A stretch of 64,000 bases of DNA. Origin: Ruegeria sp. AD91A. GTDB taxonomy: Bacteria; Pseudomonadota; Alphaproteobacteria; Rhodobacterales; Rhodobacteraceae. Shown piece after piece: positions 25,778 to 34,380 of the stretch. The notes beneath the pieces are model-generated. The model had not been told where the DNA came from, did no database searches, and saw only the letters and a list, made by a program, of their open reading frames with translations. The translations under genes were made by a program, and so were the position numbers. Positions within the stretch are counted from its first letter, which is position 1, and the number at the start of each line of letters is the position of its first letter. The stretch spans positions 2,556,001-2,620,000 of the forward strand of contig NZ_CP031946.1 in assembly GCF_003443535.1 (NCBI RefSeq), in the 5' to 3' direction.

Positions 25778-26041
25778 TTATCGTAGATCAGAACTAGCTG
25801 CTTCAGACTTTTGAAACACCAGCAAGGTCATAAAAACACCGCCAATTAGCATTGTGTGAGCCGCAGCCGTTACGCCAAAAACAAAGTAGCTTCCAACCAT
25901 GAGCGAAAAGATAGCGCTCCACATCCAGGCCAGCATTTGCATCAGCAAATGGGCGGTGGGAAGGGACTGGTTTTTTAGAGGATTCTTAGTTTCGTTCATT
26001 ACTGAATCCCACGTTGATTTAACGTCCAATCTATTAGTCAT
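25778..26041 (-). CDS. Small two-TM membrane protein
   Basis: 87 residues with a GGGAG ribosome-binding site about 7 bases before the ATG at 26041. Residues ~30-80 hold two hydrophobic helices (LLMQMLAWMWSAIFSLMVG and TAAAHTMLIGGVFMTLLVF) with a polar N-terminus and C-terminus. I do not recognise the family. Isolated, with no operon partner. Likely a real inner-membrane protein because the ribosome-binding site and hydrophobic pattern agree. Confidence 0.55.
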   Translation of the reverse strand: MTNRLDVKSTWDSVMNETKNPLKNQSLPTAHLLMQMLAWMWSAIFSLMVGSYFVFGVTAAAHTMLIGGVFMTLLVFQKSEAASSDLR

Positions 26042-26573
26042 GTTTCTACTCCCATTACCTTTATCAATGACCCAACTGGAAACGCTTAGGCGTCTCTAGA
26101 ACCCGCGCTGGCGATGAGAAAAGGTATTGGCCGACAACGCGGTCCACAGTGTGTGGTAATACTGGAGATACGTGCCAAAAGCGTTAGCGGACCAATATAG
26201 GCTCAGCTCCGCTGAAAAAGATTGAAGCATTTGCTATGCAGCAACGCCCAAACCGTCTTAGCCCCAAGGGCAGTTTTGTCCGCAACTCGGACATAGACCC
26301 GATTTTGCTGAACATCCGGTCCTGGTGAAAGCAGACATCGCTCAGCATCGCCCCGATTTCGTCGGCTCGAACGTCTGCTTCTGCCGAAAGTGGACATTCA
26401 AGAAAACTACCCGTAGTTCCGCAATGCGGACAAAGCTGCCGTTAGCTACAACAAATTCCGATGACCACTTTCGGCGTACCTTAACACTACCAGGATATGT
26501 TCTCCTGAGTTGGCGGTAAAACACACTTTACGCACATGTGCCTGTCTCCAACCATGGCTCGAAAAGGAATATC
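26042..26573. other. Intergenic region with degenerate repeat traces
   Basis: No gene is convincing. The stretch around 26280-26450 has short pieces resembling the dispersed repeat family (GGCTCGAACGTCTGCTT, GCAATGCGGACAAAGC), too degraded to bound. The promoter of the small membrane protein must lie at the left end. Confidence 0.4.
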
Positions 26574-27899
26574 TTAAAACCGCCATCCCGCTTCTGTTAG
26601 GGCTGAAATCACTTCGTCCGATAGATTTGGACTGGAATAAAATGCTGCTAGAACAAGATCTGGCCTGAACTCTGGCCACGACTGTTTCAATTGATTCAAG
26701 GTTGCATGTGCCTCTTTGGATTTGCCCAACCTTTGATAGGAAGCCGCCAAAAATACCAAAGACAGTGCACTGACGGGGTCACCATTGTCACTCGCAAATT
26801 TCAAAGACGCGATTGCTTCCCTAAAATCACCGATGTGAAAACTGGCAACCGCGTGAATGTTCCTGTGGGCAAACCGATGACTTCCTACCTCTCTGCGGTG
26901 GCTTGGGTCGCTGACGTCATACGCTTCTTCAAAGCGACCCATAACCAGTAGTATCACGCCGCGAAAGTCCAGAACGTTTCCGTCATTGGGTCGAAGCGAC
27001 TGCGCGAGTGCTGAATACTCCAATGCTCTGTCATAGTCGCGGGAAACGTAAGATACCCATGCCATTGCCGATTGGCTCCAACCGTTTGAGGGCGCAATGT
27101 CCACAGCTTTCTGAGCCATTTGTCCTGAATTCAGTATCAGCGCGTCACGCTCTTCCTCGTCTCGCGTTAGTAGAGCCTGGGTTCCCAGACTATGGGCCAA
27201 TCCGGCATATCCACAGTAAAAATCGGGAGCCTCATTTATTGCTATTCTAAATATGTCGCTGGCCAGGATCTGGTTATCGATAGTTGCGATTGGAAAGAGC
27301 AGGCCCCGAGCTTGATCGCAGTAGTTTGACGCCTGTACTGCAGCGGGTGATTTAGCGGATAGAGCCTGTCGCTCAAGTGAGCGCGCGGATGTCTTTGGGT
27401 TGAGATCAACAACCTGTTCCATGCGCCCGCCCAAGAAGTAAGCAAGAGCAATGATCGCTATGGTGACAGCAGGGATGCCAATCAGCCAGGGTAATCCTGG
27501 CCTGAATGGCGTATGATCGACATTGCTCTGAATTGTACCAGAGCGGTCCTCGAACCAAGGCGCGTAGCCGCCGCTATCAATGTGAATGCGCAGATTGTCT
27601 CCAGCACCTGCCGTTTCATAGTACTGTTGAAGCTTCCGCCGTAACCGCCCTGCATCCACACGGACAACATTGATGTGGCCGTCATCACTGGCAAAACTCT
27701 TGAAGTAGACATCCTGAGCGATCGTTTTGCCAAGAATAGCCTCGGACCTGCCTTCAATGGCCTCTTCAACTACGTAGTTCAAGAAGTTCCGCAGGCGTTC
27801 CGCCTTGGCGAACGTGTCACTGGTCAACACGCGTTCCAAGGCTTCCCTTACGCGGGTTGGATGCCGTTCCGGATCAAGTGTCAGATCTTGCTCAGCCAT
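26574..27899 (-). CDS. Membrane-bound TPR regulator with N-terminal winged-helix-like domain
   Basis: 441 residues from the ATG at 27899; a GTG at 27962 would add 21 residues. The N-terminal ~110 residues (RVREALERVLTSDTFAKAER ... NVVRVDAGRLRRKLQQYYE) match a domain often fused to adenylate cyclases or TPRs in alphaproteobacteria and thought to bind DNA. One transmembrane helix follows (about residues 136-156, LPWLIGIPAVTIAIIALAYF). The rest is TPR-like. This architecture resembles CadC-type one-component membrane regulators. It is divergent from the plus-strand operon starting at 28044 and could control it. Confidence 0.7.
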   Translation of the reverse strand: MAEQDLTLDPERHPTRVREALERVLTSDTFAKAERLRNFLNYVVEEAIEGRSEAILGKTIAQDVYFKSFASDDGHINVVRVDAGRLRRKLQQYYETAGAGDNLRIHIDSGGYAPWFEDRSGTIQSNVDHTPFRPGLPWLIGIPAVTIAIIALAYFLGGRMEQVVDLNPKTSARSLERQALSAKSPAAVQASNYCDQARGLLFPIATIDNQILASDIFRIAINEAPDFYCGYAGLAHSLGTQALLTRDEEERDALILNSGQMAQKAVDIAPSNGWSQSAMAWVSYVSRDYDRALEYSALAQSLRPNDGNVLDFRGVILLVMGRFEEAYDVSDPSHRREVGSHRFAHRNIHAVASFHIGDFREAIASLKFASDNGDPVSALSLVFLAASYQRLGKSKEAHATLNQLKQSWPEFRPDLVLAAFYSSPNLSDEVISALTEAGWRF

Positions 27900-28043
27900 C
27901 TCGCAAATCAAGTTTTGCTGTATTTTCAAAACAATACTGCCGCCTGACCAACTGGATGTCACCCTAATTTCACGGTGTTACCCTACCGCGATACGCCTTG
28001 TGCCCTCAAGCTCGTGCTCAGAGAGGAACCAAGTGGCCGGACG

Positions 28044-28352
28044 ATGACAGACGTCAGTTTACTAGAACTCACTTTCCCTGACCAAATCAACCGCATCCGC
28101 CACATACGAAAGACTCATCATGGATTTGAGACGCTTTGCCAGGATTTCGAGCTGCTCTCGGCCGAGTTGGAGAGACCGGAGAAGGTCAATAATACAACTC
28201 CAGCATATCTGATCGATCCCGTCACGGAAAGCCTTGACGGCCTGGCTGAAGAAATCGCTGAACATCTTTCTTGGGTCATCCAATCAGAAATCGTCCCGAA
28301 ATCAATTTCAGAAGTGGCTCCCATATTCACAAAGGCTCGAACAAAGGACTGA
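28044..28352 (+). CDS. Small hypothetical protein heading the MBL/ABC operon
   Basis: 102 residues from ATG 28044 (MTDVSLLELTFPDQINRIRH). Mostly helical and charged, no signal peptide or membrane segment. Unknown family. Five bases before the MBL-hydrolase start, so it is likely in the same transcript. Divergent from the membrane TPR regulator. Confidence 0.5.
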   Translation: MTDVSLLELTFPDQINRIRHIRKTHHGFETLCQDFELLSAELERPEKVNNTTPAYLIDPVTESLDGLAEEIAEHLSWVIQSEIVPKSISEVAPIFTKARTKD

Positions 28353-28356
28353 AAAT

Positions 28357-29811
28357 ATGCTGCAAGACAGATGCAATAAATCGATTAATTCACTCGGCGC
28401 ACTCGCCGCCGCAGCGACATTGTTCGCCACTAGTGCGCTCGGTCAGGCTCCTCCAGTAAAGGAGCCCTCATCCCGAGAAGATATTGAGGCTGCACTGACC
28501 GGCGGCGTCCCCATGGGGCGTTGGAAAGAAGGTCTGACCTTTGAGGGCATCTCTCCACAACCGTGGTTGAAAAGCGCGGCAAACTGGTTCCCGCGCACAG
28601 AAGATGTACAGCCCAATGAGATGAGAATTATCTTCATGGGATCTGCCCCGTTCATTCGCCCTGGGCAAATGAACACGGCGATTCTTGTTGAGCTGGGCAA
28701 CGGTAAGATTTTCATGTTCGACATTGGTGAAGGCTCACCTGCAAACATCATTGCCAGCGGATATGCACTGAATGAAATCACTGATGTTTTTATTACGCAC
28801 CTGCACGTAGACCACTTTGGTGGGTTGCCGTACCTGTGGATGTTCGGAACTTGGGCAGGTGGATGGCACGAGCAGTTGACGGTCCATGGCCCATCCGGCC
28901 GCACCAAAGAGTACGGCACTGCAACGATGGTAGAAGGCATGAAAATGATGACCGGATGGCACCGGGACGCGTTCAGTGTCTTTCCCGTTGGCAAAGGTTG
29001 GGACATCGAAGTCAACGAATTTGATTTCCGTGACAATGGTGGCGTGATCTATGACGAAGACGGGGTCAAAGTCACACATTGGCAAAGAAGCCATGCCAAA
29101 GACGGTGCGTCGGGATACCGGATGGACTGGAATGGCATGTGCTTTATCTGGACAGGTGACGGTCGACCCAACATGATCGACATTCCTTTTGCCAAAGGCT
29201 GTGATGTCTTCGTCACGGAACAGCAGCAGGAAATCATCGAAATCTCCTCTGGAGTTCAAGGCGTGCCGCCCTTCCTCGGGCGTTATACCGTCGATACCCA
29301 TCATACGCCCAGCTACGCTGCCGGCTACATTGCCAATCTGGTACAACCCAGGCTTCTGATGAACACTCACATGAGCTATGACCCATATCAGATCGAGGAA
29401 ACCGTAGCGGAGATCCGAGAGCACTGGAAAGGCCCCTATCACTTTGGAGCGCCTGACGGGATCGTTGTGAACGTCACCAAAGATCAGATATGGGTTCGCG
29501 AAGGCATATTGCCCGAGTTTCCAAACTCAAGAGCGCCGCAGTTTGACTTTAGCAATGGTCAGTTGATCGTGCCCAAGCCGCCGCATCAGCGTGAAGACAT
29601 TCAAGAACCCTACGTGCGAGATATGGAGATCGATCCTAAGCTGTACTATCCCGAAGGATATCATCCTGAATTGCTGACCGAGTGGCCAGTTGATGACGAT
29701 CTTGTTGTTCCTCTGGATGCGCTTCCCGAAAATCTGAAGGAAAGTATGGGCGCGGCGTGGCGCCATCGTGAAGCCAACCGCAAAGTGTTGGAAGAGCAAA
29801 ACGACAATTAA
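28357..29811 (+). CDS. Secreted metallo-beta-lactamase-fold hydrolase
   Basis: 484 residues from ATG 28357, with AAGGA upstream. A signal peptide covers about residues 1-30 (SLGALAAAATLFATSALGQ). The metal motif is THLHVDHFGGLP (H-x-H-x-D-H); later metal ligands are likely in the VDTHHTP and MNTHMSYD segments. It resembles a subgroup labelled GntH-like (guanitoxin biosynthesis MBL hydrolase) and periplasmic arylsulfatase-like MBL proteins. Probably hydrolyses an ester or sulfate/phosphate in the periplasm. The following genes encode an ABC-type exporter. Confidence 0.8.
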   Translation: MLQDRCNKSINSLGALAAAATLFATSALGQAPPVKEPSSREDIEAALTGGVPMGRWKEGLTFEGISPQPWLKSAANWFPRTEDVQPNEMRIIFMGSAPFIRPGQMNTAILVELGNGKIFMFDIGEGSPANIIASGYALNEITDVFITHLHVDHFGGLPYLWMFGTWAGGWHEQLTVHGPSGRTKEYGTATMVEGMKMMTGWHRDAFSVFPVGKGWDIEVNEFDFRDNGGVIYDEDGVKVTHWQRSHAKDGASGYRMDWNGMCFIWTGDGRPNMIDIPFAKGCDVFVTEQQQEIIEISSGVQGVPPFLGRYTVDTHHTPSYAAGYIANLVQPRLLMNTHMSYDPYQIEETVAEIREHWKGPYHFGAPDGIVVNVTKDQIWVREGILPEFPNSRAPQFDFSNGQLIVPKPPHQREDIQEPYVRDMEIDPKLYYPEGYHPELLTEWPVDDDLVVPLDALPENLKESMGAAWRHREANRKVLEEQNDN

Positions 29812-29893
29812 GTCATCATGACAAACAGGGCGATCACTCGTAAGCTCGGGTGGTCGTTCAAACTTTCCGGAAACATCACGAAGGAATGAAGTC

Positions 29894-31003
29894 TTGTTAA
29901 TAGTACTCGGCCTCTACTTTGGAATAGTCTGGTTGGTCTTTTCCAAGTTTCACCTTCTCCCCTGGAATGGGTTCTGGAAAACTCTGGTTTACGGTGTAGC
30001 TGCTGTTATCGCTCTGGTGGTCATCGGTGCGCTGAACCACACAACTCCGACTGGCCCGGTATCCATTCAGGGTGTTTCAACGAATATTGCTCCGAATGTG
30101 GCCGGCACGGTTACAGAAGTCATTGTCGAGCCAAACCAGGAAGTCGCAAAAGGCGAGCCTCTGTTTCGAATAGATAATGAGGTGTATAAAGCCGAGGTCT
30201 CTCGGCTCGAAGCCGTCTTGGAAACTGCAAAGTCATCTGCCGATCAACTGGTATCAGATTTATCAGCTGCCGAGGCCGAGATTGAATCCTTGACTGCTCA
30301 GCTGACTTTCGGAATTCAGCGTCGTGATGACATCATCCGTTTGGAAGAACGCGGGGCATCAACCACGTTCCAACTGCAAGAGGCTGTCTCAACCATCGAC
30401 CAGTTGACCGCGAATATCCGCGCAGCCGAAGCCCGGAAGACAAGCCTTGAGCGGCGTATCGCCGCGAAGATCGACGGGCGTGACGCAGGTGTTGTGGAGG
30501 CTGAACAGACGCTTGCGCAAGCTATTTGGGATTTAGAGCAAACAGTTGTGAAAGCTCCGGGAAACGGCGTTGTTACGGCTGTTTCACTCCGACCAGGTAA
30601 CCGCGCCACTCCGCTACAAGGAGCAATTACTTTTGTCGAACCTGGAGACTATGCAATAATTGCTACTCTTCCCCAATCCAGTCGAGCCAATGTTTCGGTC
30701 GGTGACGAAATCCGGCTTGCATTTAGAACGGAACCCGGTGGAGAAATTACCGGCCGTATTTCAGATTTTCCGGTCGGAACTGTCGAAGGTACTGTTGATC
30801 TAAGATCAGGTCTTCCCTCATTGCGGGAACTAGCTGGGATATCCAGCTACATCGTTTTGGTTGAACTAGCTGCAGATGCAGACAGTAATTCATTGCAATT
30901 TGGAACGTCAGGAACAGCTTTGGTCAAGACAGACAAAGCCGGAGCCATTGGTGTTTTGGCAGAGATCCTTTTCTGGATCACCAAAAAGCTCAATTATCTT
31001 TGA
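29894..31003 (+). CDS. HlyD-family membrane-fusion/adaptor protein
   Basis: 369 residues. Start is a TTG at 29894 preceded by AAGGAATGAAG; no in-frame ATG is better. The N-terminus has two hydrophobic stretches (IVLGLYFGIVWLVF and LVYGVAAVIALVVIGAL). A lipoyl half-motif NIAPNVAGTVTEVIVEPNQE is followed by a long coiled coil (about residues 100-200) and the returning half-motif KAPGNGVVTAVSLRPGN. Acts as the periplasmic adaptor of an exporter. The next genes are an ABC ATPase and permease. Confidence 0.82.
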   Translation: MLIVLGLYFGIVWLVFSKFHLLPWNGFWKTLVYGVAAVIALVVIGALNHTTPTGPVSIQGVSTNIAPNVAGTVTEVIVEPNQEVAKGEPLFRIDNEVYKAEVSRLEAVLETAKSSADQLVSDLSAAEAEIESLTAQLTFGIQRRDDIIRLEERGASTTFQLQEAVSTIDQLTANIRAAEARKTSLERRIAAKIDGRDAGVVEAEQTLAQAIWDLEQTVVKAPGNGVVTAVSLRPGNRATPLQGAITFVEPGDYAIIATLPQSSRANVSVGDEIRLAFRTEPGGEITGRISDFPVGTVEGTVDLRSGLPSLRELAGISSYIVLVELAADADSNSLQFGTSGTALVKTDKAGAIGVLAEILFWITKKLNYL

Positions 31004-31032
31004 AAAACCTGACCAAAGCATCGGTGTCATCA

Positions 31033-31719
31033 ATGAAAACTGTCGAACTCAAATCCTTGGTATTTCGGTGGCCCGGTCAACACGATCCGGTGCTCTCAGT
31101 CGATAACTTCGATCTTGAGGCCGGGGAAAGCGTGTTTATGAGAGGCCCCAGTGGCAGCGGAAAGACCACGTTGCTTTCGGCAATTGCCGGCGTGATCGAT
31201 GTACCGCAAAGCGCGGTTCACGTTGCAGGTACGGATGTCGGGGCTTTGGCCGGAGGTGATCGTGACCGTTTTCGCGTGGATCATTTGGGGATTGTTTTCC
31301 AAGTCTTTAATCTTTTGCCTTGGCTCAGTGCGCTTGAAAACACGTTGCTGCCTTGCCGATTTTCAGCGCACCGTCGCAATCGATCGGGGCCAGCCCCCAA
31401 GGCTACTGCAACACGGTTGCTAAGTGAGCTGGGTCTTGAGGATGCTGAGCTGATCAATCGACCTGCCAGCGCCCTGAGTGTTGGGCAGCAACAACGAGTT
31501 GCGGCGGCGCGGGCTTTGATAGGGGCGCCCGAAGTTGTGTTGGCGGATGAACCTACCTCGGCTTTGGATGAGGAAGCGAAAGACACGTTTGTCCAGCTGT
31601 TGCTGAAAGAATGCAATGCATCAGGGGCGAGTTTGCTATTTGTGAGCCATGATCGCAGCCTGGAAAAACACTTCGATCGGAGCGTCGACCTGCCAAAGCT
31701 GAACGCGGGGAAAACGTGA
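31033..31719 (+). CDS. ABC transporter ATP-binding protein (LolD/MacB type)
   Basis: 228 residues from the ATG at 31033; an upstream TTG at 31000 overlaps the HlyD stop and would add 11 residues. Walker A GPSGSGKTTL, Q-loop FQVFNLLPWL, signature LSVGQQQRVAAARAL, Walker B VVLADEPTSALD and the switch His in LFVSHDRS are all present, so it should be active. The partner permease follows with its ATG overlapping this stop. Confidence 0.88.
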   Translation: MKTVELKSLVFRWPGQHDPVLSVDNFDLEAGESVFMRGPSGSGKTTLLSAIAGVIDVPQSAVHVAGTDVGALAGGDRDRFRVDHLGIVFQVFNLLPWLSALENTLLPCRFSAHRRNRSGPAPKATATRLLSELGLEDAELINRPASALSVGQQQRVAAARALIGAPEVVLADEPTSALDEEAKDTFVQLLLKECNASGASLLFVSHDRSLEKHFDRSVDLPKLNAGKT

Positions 31720-33209
31720 TGTTCAACCTTTGTTTGAAAAGCCTTCTCAATCGCCGCTTTATCGCTACGTTGACTGTTCTTAGCATTGCCTTGAGCGTGG
31801 CTTTAATTGTTGGGGTTGAACGACTGCGAACAGAGGCACGAGCGGGTTTTTCCAATTCTGCATCAGGTATCGACCTGATCATTGCGGCACGCGGAAACGA
31901 TGTGCAGATCCTGATGGCAACGGTTTTTGGTGTCGGTACAACAGGCGCCGGTATCACCTGGGAAAGCTACGAGATGATCGAAGATCTGCCCCAGGTAAGC
32001 TGGACAGTGCCGATCATGATGGGTGACAACCATCGTGGATATCCAGTGATTGGCACGTCCAAGCATTACTTTGATCGTTTTCGTCACAGCGGCGGCCGAC
32101 ATCTGACCTTTTCTGAAGGACACTCTTTTTCGTCTGCAGATGGCGCAGTGATCGGTGCAGAAGTTGCACGGGTCTTTGAATATGGGCTCGGCACGGCGAT
32201 TGTGAATGCCCATGGTTCGGGCGAAGTTGCCTTTGATGTCCACGACGAAGCGCCTTTCACAGTGACCGGCGTGCTGGGGCATACCGGGACGGCCGTTGAC
32301 CGAATGGTTTTTGTCTCGCTCGAGGGTTTTGACGCCTTACACGAAGAACCTACATCAGAGGGTGCGGACCCGTTTGTTTTGGTCGATGCACCTGAAGTCG
32401 CCGAAGAACACGAAGACCATGACACCGAGCATTCCCATAATGAAGACCACGCAGCCAGCGAATTTGCGAACAGGCATGCGGATCACGGCGAAGAACACGA
32501 AGACCATAGCCATGTGGAGTTAGACGAGCCTGACGAGCACGAAGAAGGGCATCAGGAATATGACGACAGTCATGCCCACGAAAGCGACCATGAAGACGAG
32601 GCGGAAGCTGTCAGGACTTCTGGCGGGCACGATCACGGTGGCCATGATCATGAACCGGAGGCCATCAACGCGATTTTTGCCGGGCTTGAGGAGAAGACAG
32701 CGGTGCTTTCAGTTCAACGGCAACTGGCAGACCATCGCGACGAGGCACTGACTGCTGTTCTTCCTAATGTTGCGCTGTTGCAGCTTTGGTCGATTACCAG
32801 TACGGCCGAGACCGCGCTGCGTCTGATGGCAGGCGCTGTGGCAGTGGCTGGAATGATCGGCATGGTGGTCATGTTGTCTGCTTCGCTCGACAACCGGCGG
32901 CGTGAATTTGCGATCCTTCGATCCGTGGGCGCAACACCAGCCGGCGTCTTTTCCCTGATCTTGCTTGAAGCCGTTTTATTGTTGTCGGCCGGCATCGTGC
33001 TTGGAGTAATCGCGCTCAGCGCTCTCACGCTCGTGATAGATCCGATTCTTGCCGCAAATTTTGGGCTCCGCATCGGTGTTGACCTGCCGAGTTTTCGCGA
33101 GGTTCTTCTCATAGCCCTCGTTTTCTGCTCTGGTCTTCTTGCCAGTATTGTACCTGCGTTAAGGGTGTACCGTATGACGCTATCAGACGGACTGTCGGTG
33201 CGGCTTTGA
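31719..33209 (+). CDS. FtsX/MacB-type ABC permease with His-rich periplasmic insert
   Basis: 496 residues from ATG 31719. One N-terminal helix (about residues 14-33) and a C-terminal three-helix FtsX domain (LLQLWSITSTAETALRLMAG onward) enclose a large periplasmic domain. Within it, residues ~230-315 are a low-complexity insert with 19 His plus many Asp and Glu (for example EEHEDHDTEHSHNEDH). Such inserts bind zinc or other divalent metals. FtsX-type proteins with a DUF3299 neighbour are often linked with metal handling. Together with the ATPase and adaptor it forms an exporter or mechanotransmission complex. Confidence 0.85.
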   Translation: MFNLCLKSLLNRRFIATLTVLSIALSVALIVGVERLRTEARAGFSNSASGIDLIIAARGNDVQILMATVFGVGTTGAGITWESYEMIEDLPQVSWTVPIMMGDNHRGYPVIGTSKHYFDRFRHSGGRHLTFSEGHSFSSADGAVIGAEVARVFEYGLGTAIVNAHGSGEVAFDVHDEAPFTVTGVLGHTGTAVDRMVFVSLEGFDALHEEPTSEGADPFVLVDAPEVAEEHEDHDTEHSHNEDHAASEFANRHADHGEEHEDHSHVELDEPDEHEEGHQEYDDSHAHESDHEDEAEAVRTSGGHDHGGHDHEPEAINAIFAGLEEKTAVLSVQRQLADHRDEALTAVLPNVALLQLWSITSTAETALRLMAGAVAVAGMIGMVVMLSASLDNRRREFAILRSVGATPAGVFSLILLEAVLLLSAGIVLGVIALSALTLVIDPILAANFGLRIGVDLPSFREVLLIALVFCSGLLASIVPALRVYRMTLSDGLSVRL

Positions 33210-33227
33210 ATAAGAGGATCCGCTGAA

Positions 33228-33881
33228 ATGAAGACCATTGCGCATTTTCTGAATATCTTATTCGCCCTTGCGATTGCGGGGCCTCTTCTTGCAGCGGATC
33301 CGCGCAACATAAGTTGGCAGGATCTCCTTCCTGAAGAGCGGCCCTACCACGATCCTTTTGCCACCCTAGAATATTCTCAGGTCAATGCGTTGGCCATGCT
33401 TTATCGGATTGAGGTTCTGCATGCGGACACTGCGGATGACAAGAAGCGCGCCGAAGCGGTTCAGATCCGCGAAGACCTCGTATCTCAAGGTCTTGATCCA
33501 GATTGGTTGTTTGAACAACGCGAAATTGTGATGAACCAACGGTTGATTGCCGCGCGCGAACCGAACCTTGACCTTTTGGGGGAGAACGTGCGCCTTCCCG
33601 GCTATCTCCTTCCCCTGGATATTGTTGACCAGAAGGCGGTCGAATTCCTTCTGGTTCCGACAGTTGGAGCCTGCATTCACACACCACCACCTCCAGCCAA
33701 TCAGATGGTCTATGTGCGATACGAACAAGGCTTCGAAATCGACGAGTTGTATAAGCCAGTCTGGATAAGCGGGGAAATGCAGGCACTGAGCAGGTCCCAG
33801 TCACTCAATTACGTGGACGGCCAGGCCAACATCGAAACCTCATATGCGATGGATGCGCTGTCGGTAGAAATCTATGACTGA
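33228..33881 (+). CDS. DUF3299 periplasmic protein
   Basis: 217 residues with a signal peptide (MKTIAHFLNILFALAIAGPLLA). The DUF3299 signature is clear: ENVRLPGYLLPLDI and FLLVPTVGACIHTPPPPANQ followed by MVYVR. The conserved Cys/His in GACIHTPPPP may bind metal. Function unknown, but it is repeatedly found after FtsX-type ABC permease genes. Last gene of the operon, 18 bases after the permease. Confidence 0.88.
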   Translation: MKTIAHFLNILFALAIAGPLLAADPRNISWQDLLPEERPYHDPFATLEYSQVNALAMLYRIEVLHADTADDKKRAEAVQIREDLVSQGLDPDWLFEQREIVMNQRLIAAREPNLDLLGENVRLPGYLLPLDIVDQKAVEFLLVPTVGACIHTPPPPANQMVYVRYEQGFEIDELYKPVWISGEMQALSRSQSLNYVDGQANIETSYAMDALSVEIYD

Positions 33882-34245
33882 TCAGTCAGACTAGAGGTCC
33901 GTTCTATGGCTTCACCGGGATACATCTTTGCACCGCACCCCTGTATCAGGATCTTTGGTTCGTGCAGATGTGACGCTGCAAATCTCTCCTGAAGCTCCTT
34001 GATGATCAATACGGCGATTTTTTTGTCACGAACCGCCATTTTGTGACCTCACCAATCCGCGCGCATGGGTTTCACAAGTACACCCGGCAACCCTCGCTGG
34101 TTAATCTGCTTATCATAAGTAGCGAGAACTCTTTTTCATTGCTCTTGATCGATCATGTTGTCTCTTTGACTTATTGATCAGAGTTCTTAATCGAATCGCA
34201 TACCGCGCTTGTAAGCCGCCTTTCGTGCGTGTCGCGGCATCCGTT
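33882..34245. other. Intergenic region upstream of the DUF3604 gene
   Basis: No gene, RNA or hairpin I can name. It contains a dispersed repeat at its right end (listed separately) and must hold the DUF3604 promoter. Confidence 0.4.
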
Positions 34246-34308
34246 AGTTTGGGCTCAATGCGGTCGTTCGCTGCAACTTGCTTGAACGTGTACTTTGCGG
34301 ACTTAGCA
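34246..34308 (+). repeat. Dispersed intergenic repeat, copy A
   Basis: Almost identical to 55228-55290: one difference in the first 57 bases (GTGTACTTT here, GTCTACTTT there). Core reads TTTGGGCTCAATGCGGTCG, then GCAACTTGCTTGAACG and ACTTTGCGGAC. Lies about 75 bases before the DUF3604 start. Confidence 0.8.
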
Positions 34309-34380
34309 AACCTTCGAACTAAGTCGGAAAAAATTCCGGAGCAGAGTTGTGCTATGGTGCCTTAAATTAGGGAGGAAAAA

